In this document: positions 62,608 to 64,000 of the stretch, in pieces
How the letters are laid out: each line of letters begins with the position of its first letter
Numbering within the stretch: position 1 is the first letter of the stretch
NCBI RefSeq assembly: GCF_012396365.1
Contig: NZ_JAAXPG010000001.1
Location: 423,149-487,148 of the forward strand
From: Nocardiopsis alborubida
Lineage (GTDB): Bacteria > Actinomycetota > Actinomycetes > Streptosporangiales > Streptosporangiaceae
Length of the DNA: 64,000 nt
Direction of reading: 5' to 3'
The notes under the pieces: generated by a model
Told to the model about the DNA's origin: nothing
Seen by the model: only the letters and a program-made list of their open reading frames with translations
Databases searched by the model: none
Translations under genes and position numbers: made by a program

Positions 62608-63795
62608 GTGGATCTGCACGAGTACGAGGCCAAACAGCTCTTCGGCGAGTACGGCGTCCCCCTCGTCGAGGGCGAGATCGCGGACACCCCCGAACAGGTC
62701 CAGCTGGCGGCCGGACGGATCGGCCACCGGGTGGTGGTCAAGGCGCAGGTCAAGACCGGTGGTCGCGGCAAGGCCGGCGGCGTCAAGGTCGCCGACGGCC
62801 CCGAGGACGCCCGGGCCAGGGCCGAGCAGATCCTCGGCATGGACATCAAGGGCCACACGGTCCGCCGCGTCCTGGTCGAGGAGGCCTCCGACATCGCGGA
62901 GGAGTACTACTTCTCCTTCCTGCTGGACCGCGCGAACCGCACCTTCCTGTCCATCTGCTCCGCCGAGGGCGGCATGGACATCGAGGAGGTCGCCCGGACC
63001 CGGCCCGAGGCGGTCGTGCGCACCCCGGTCGGCCCCGAGGGGGTGGACCACGGGGCCGCCCTCGCGATCTGCCGCGCGGCGGGGCTGCCCGAGGAGGTGC
63101 GCGACTGCGCGGCCCAGGTGATCACGCGGCTCTGGGAGGTCGCCGTCGGGGAGGACGCCACCCTCGTCGAGGTGAACCCGCTGGTCCGCACGGCCGACGG
63201 GCGGATCGTCGCCCTGGACGGCAAGGTCACCCTGGACGGGAACGCCGCCTTCCGCCACCCCGAGCGGACACCGTTCACCGACGGCGCCGACACCGACGAG
63301 CGCGAGCGCCTGGCCAGGGACCGGGGCCTGAACTACGTCAGGCTCGACGGCGAGGTCGGCGTCATCGGCAACGGCGCGGGCCTGGTCATGTCCACCCTGG
63401 ACGTGGTCGCCCACGCGGGCGGGGCGCACGGCGGGGTGCGCCCCGCCAACTTCCTGGACATCGGCGGCGGGGCCTCGGCCGAGGTCATGGCCAACGGCCT
63501 GGAGATCGTCCTGGGCGATCCCTCGGTCCGGAGCGTCCTGGTCAACGTCTTCGGCGGCATCACCGCCTGCGACGCCGTGGCCGACGGCATCGTCCAGGCC
63601 CTGGACATGCTGGAGGGCCGCAGCGGCGACGAGGGCTTCGACCAGCTCGGCAAGCCGCTGGTCGTGCGCCTGGACGGCAACAACGCCGAGCTGGGCCGCG
63701 AGATCCTCACCAGGCGCGCCCACCCGGCCGTGCAGCAGGTGGACACCATGGACGGCGCCGCCGCCAGGGCCGCCGAGCTCGCGGCCGCGAACTGA
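62608..63795 (+). CDS. sucC: succinyl-CoA ligase beta subunit
   Basis: A 395-residue ATP-grasp subunit of succinyl-CoA synthetase. It starts [20 protein letters not shown] at the GTG at 62608, preceded by GAGGAGG. It has [41 protein letters not shown] and, at the C-terminal half, [20 protein letters not shown] and VFGGITACD. The length is normal. It is divergent from the OFA-type transporter and shares its operator region, so this copy may serve the catabolic cluster rather than being only the TCA-cycle enzyme. A related ligase specificity (for example malate or another diacid) cannot be excluded. Confidence 0.93.
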   Translation: MDLHEYEAKQLFGEYGVPLVEGEIADTPEQVQLAAGRIGHRVVVKAQVKTGGRGKAGGVKVADGPEDARARAEQILGMDIKGHTVRRVLVEEASDIAEEYYFSFLLDRANRTFLSICSAEGGMDIEEVARTRPEAVVRTPVGPEGVDHGAALAICRAAGLPEEVRDCAAQVITRLWEVAVGEDATLVEVNPLVRTADGRIVALDGKVTLDGNAAFRHPERTPFTDGADTDERERLARDRGLNYVRLDGEVGVIGNGAGLVMSTLDVVAHAGGAHGGVRPANFLDIGGGASAEVMANGLEIVLGDPSVRSVLVNVFGGITACDAVADGIVQALDMLEGRSGDEGFDQLGKPLVVRLDGNNAELGREILTRRAHPAVQQVDTMDGAAARAAELAAAN

Positions 63796-63834
63796 CAGCG
63801 GCGGGACACCCTCGACGGGAGCGTACGAACACAC

Positions 63835-64000
63835 ATGGCCATCTTCGTGAACAGCGGCAGCAGAATCCTGGTGCAGGGCATGACGGGCTCTGAGGGCACC
63901 AAGCACACCCGGCGCATGCTCGCCTCGGGCACCAACATCGTGGGCGGGGTCAACCCCCGCAAGGCCGGCCAGAAGGTCGACTTCGACGGCACCGAGGTGC
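63835..64000 (+). CDS. sucD: succinyl-CoA ligase alpha subunit, N-terminal part (runs off the window)
   Basis: The ATG at 63835, 39 bases after sucC, opens AIFVNSGSRILVQGMTGSEG and GTNIVGGVNPRKAGQKV, the CoA-binding start of SucD. The window ends after 55 codons. The gene forms an operon with sucC. The short but distinctive segment makes the call safe. Confidence 0.93.
   Translation, partial: MAIFVNSGSRILVQGMTGSEGTKHTRRMLASGTNIVGGVNPRKAGQKVDFDGTEV

Overview
The window is very GC-rich, densely coding chromosomal DNA with many GTG and some TTG starts. The gene types point to a mycelial actinomycete: an IdeR/DmdR-type DtxR regulator, a PAS-GAF-PP2C-kinase protein, a DUF397 / XRE-DUF5753 / anti-sigma-type kinase locus, an InhA-like FabI and GTP-type PEP carboxykinase. 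A guanidine-III riboswitch very like the Thermobifida example, together with the overall gene style, suggests Nocardiopsaceae (for example Nocardiopsis). This placement is an inference. No rRNA, tRNA, IS element, prophage or CRISPR array was seen.

Layout. 0.2-3.3 kb: metal-dependent regulator and PP2C signalling protein. 3.6-10.8 kb: acyl-CoA dehydrogenase, an MFS exporter with a MarR-like tail, a DUF222-HNH gene split by an in-frame amber codon, and a thiolase. The dehydrogenase and thiolase upstream regions share a dyad. 10.9-20.6 kb: AlkX/YcaQ glycosylase, an acyl-CoA dehydrogenase pseudogene that has lost its middle, xth-ribokinase, YceI, argS, plsX and a KamA-type radical SAM enzyme. 20.9-23.9 kb: DUF397, XRE-DUF5753, HATPase and STAS genes, with a bipartite operator present twice. 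24-34.4 kb: glmS, coaA, a HelD/HelR-like ATPase, a universal stress protein, pckG and membrane proteins.

34.4-39 kb is an accessory island. It holds a secreted RHS/YD-repeat protein with a hydrophobic C-terminal tip, a low-GC two-helix small protein that is probably its immunity partner, a displaced second RHS tip, another small two-helix protein, and a kinase C-terminal fragment. Near-identical hairpins flank it. 39.2-49.3 kb: fabI, a DUF4239 protein, a Pro-rich surface protein, two SSS-family carboxylate symporter modules (one in an overlapping operon with a LytS/LytTR pair), and a riboswitch-controlled SMR guanidinium exporter. 49.3-53.2 kb: a stop-start-coupled ABC exporter / DesK-DesR-like operon.

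53.4-64 kb is a catabolic block that looks like oxalate or 2-hydroxy-acid use through formyl-CoA. It contains an OFA-type MFS transporter, a ThDP oxalyl-CoA decarboxylase/2-hydroxyacyl-CoA lyase-like enzyme, formyl-CoA transferase, an ADP-forming acyl-CoA synthetase, an atypical NRAMP-related transporter with a small membrane partner, and divergent sucCD. GTATGCA-type repeats in the MFS-sucC intergenic region and ahead of the ThDP gene suggest one local regulator. The most novel leads are the RHS tip/immunity pair and its spare cassette, the DUF397-locus operator, the atypical NRAMP-related protein in the CoA-transferase cluster, and the shared operators.
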